Below, in pieces: positions 63,166 through 64,000 of a stretch of 64,000 nucleotides of DNA; position 1 is the first letter of the stretch; the number at the start of each line of letters is the position of its first letter. A program made the position numbers and the translations under genes. Under the pieces are notes generated by a model, which was not told where the DNA came from, did no database searches, and saw only the letters and a program-made list of their open reading frames with translations. Source of the DNA: Sphingomonas sp. (lineage in GTDB: Bacteria; Pseudomonadota; Alphaproteobacteria; Sphingomonadales; Sphingomonadaceae); the NCBI RefSeq assembly GCF_019746665.1, contig NZ_JAIERS010000006.1, positions 124,001 to 188,000 on the forward strand. The letters are read 5' to 3'.

Positions 63166-64000
63166 GCAAGTGGCTCACCCGCCTCGGTATCGCCGCGCTT
63201 TTGCTGGCCGTCGCCTTGCTGGCGACGCTCTACACGCTCTTTGGGGGTGGCAAGCCCTATCCAGACCTTTCGGGCCCCCCGCGCCTGCCGGATGGAACGA
63301 TGATCGCCGCCGTCGTCTCGCCACGACCGATGGGCAATGTCGCCGTGTCGCGGCGGGGTCGCATCTTCTACACCATCCACCCGGAATCGAAACCGCCTTA
63401 TCCCAAGCTTTACGAATGGAAAAACGGCAAACCGGTGGCCTGGCCCGCGGGCACCGACCAGCGGCGCCTGTTCGAGACTCCGCTTGGCATCCGCATCGAT
63501 AGTCGTAACCGCCTGTGGATCATCGATCCCGCCAACCACGGCACTGGACAGGCGCGGCTGATCGCGTTTGATGTCGACAGCGGGCGCGAGGTCCATCGGT
63601 TCGATTTTCCCGGCGCCGTCGCGCCGCTGGGGTCGTTCCTGCAGGACATGTCGATCAGCCCCGATGGCCGCTGGGTGTACATCGCCGATGTCGGTTTCTG
63701 GGCGAAGCGGCCCGCGATCGTGGTGTATGATACCCAGGCCCGCACCGCGCGGCGGGTGCTGAGCCGCGATGCCAGCGTCTATCCCCAGAACATCCTGATC
63801 CACAATCAGATCAAGCCGATGCGCTTCCTGGGTGGCCTGCTCGAAATGAAGACGGGGGTGGACGGCATAGCGGCGTCGCGCGACGGCAAGTGGGTCTATT
63901 ATGCCGCGATGAACCATGACACGCTGTATCGGGTGCCAGCGGCCGCGCTACAGAATCCGGCGCTTGGCGACGATGCCATCAGGCGGCAGGTGCGGGCGGT
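63162..64000 (+). CDS. Major royal jelly protein-related beta-propeller (partial)
   Basis: The first 279 residues of a protein cut by the right edge of the window. It starts at GTG 63162 (GTGA overlap with the preceding gene) with an N-terminal signal or anchor (SKWLTRLGIAALLLAVALLATLYTLF) and continues as an MRJP/yellow-type six-bladed beta-propeller. Visible segments are GNVAVSRRGRIFYTIHPESKPPYPKLYEW, LGIRIDSRNRLWIIDPAN and DMSISPDGRWVYIADV. Bacterial members are probably periplasmic binding or hydrolytic (SMP-30-like) proteins; activity here is not known. It belongs to the operon with the epimerase. Confidence 0.82.
   Translation, partial: MSKWLTRLGIAALLLAVALLATLYTLFGGGKPYPDLSGPPRLPDGTMIAAVVSPRPMGNVAVSRRGRIFYTIHPESKPPYPKLYEWKNGKPVAWPAGTDQRRLFETPLGIRIDSRNRLWIIDPANHGTGQARLIAFDVDSGREVHRFDFPGAVAPLGSFLQDMSISPDGRWVYIADVGFWAKRPAIVVYDTQARTARRVLSRDASVYPQNILIHNQIKPMRFLGGLLEMKTGVDGIAASRDGKWVYYAAMNHDTLYRVPAAALQNPALGDDAIRRQVRA

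Overview
The window is a GC-rich chromosomal segment from an alphaproteobacterium, most likely a member of the Sphingomonadaceae (Sphingomonas-like). Evidence: a SciP-type CtrA inhibitor, an MmcB repair protein, short-form HisG, an alphaproteobacterial GTTC-N7-GTTC LexA box, TonB-receptor/TetR/SDR gene groups, a DUF6489 protein, and the gene order RP001-type kinase regulator / hemE around a predicted replication origin. No rRNA, tRNA, CRISPR array or insertion sequence was recognised. The taxonomic call is inference from gene content.

Layout. 1-3.05 kb: the end of an RND efflux operon (permease partial, adaptor complete). 3.3-6.3 kb: SIMPL protein, GlsB-type membrane protein, sciP, mnmA. 6.3-15.7 kb: envelope and sugar genes. 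These are a three-module GH18-like/NodB deacetylase/GT2 protein, a two-component system, and a translationally coupled pair made of a GT2 and an unusual aminotransferase-flavoprotein fusion. 16-25.7 kb: DUF2332 protein, hisG-hisD split by a large palindromic repeat, an acyl-CoA-ligase-like enzyme, the chain lgt / methyltransferase / GNAT / pgeF, and a cystathionine gamma-synthase family enzyme. 25.9-33.7 kb: ruvB and ruvA (interrupted by two other genes), purH, hisC, metX-GNAT-metW. 33.8-38 kb: ssb, feoAB with a Fur-like box, mmcB with a LexA box, a SleB-type hydrolase. 38-43.5 kb: DUF1491, thioesterase, ptsN, hpf, then a tightly overlapping chain of RP001-type regulator, maf, aroE, coaE, dnaQ.

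43,487-43,785 is the predicted chromosomal origin: a cluster of DnaA-box-like 9-mers, an AT-rich stretch and two GANTC sites, with genes pointing away on both sides. To its right lie hemE, hemJ, rho, a TerC protein and, 6.5-10.7 kb from the origin, mnmE-mnmG-rsmG-parA-parB. That last stretch carries four parS-like sites, three of them inside coding sequence.

54.4-64 kb is accessory. It holds two SDR genes, a TetR regulator, an MFS symporter gene broken by a one-base frameshift, a double-VOC protein, a TonB-dependent receptor, a second TetR regulator, an NAD-dependent epimerase/reductase and a partial major-royal-jelly-type beta-propeller protein. Repeated operator-like sequences sit in the divergent promoters. 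This looks like an uptake and catabolism locus for an unknown hydrophobic or aromatic substrate. Intergenic regions carry several families of nested palindromic repeats, mostly at gene ends.
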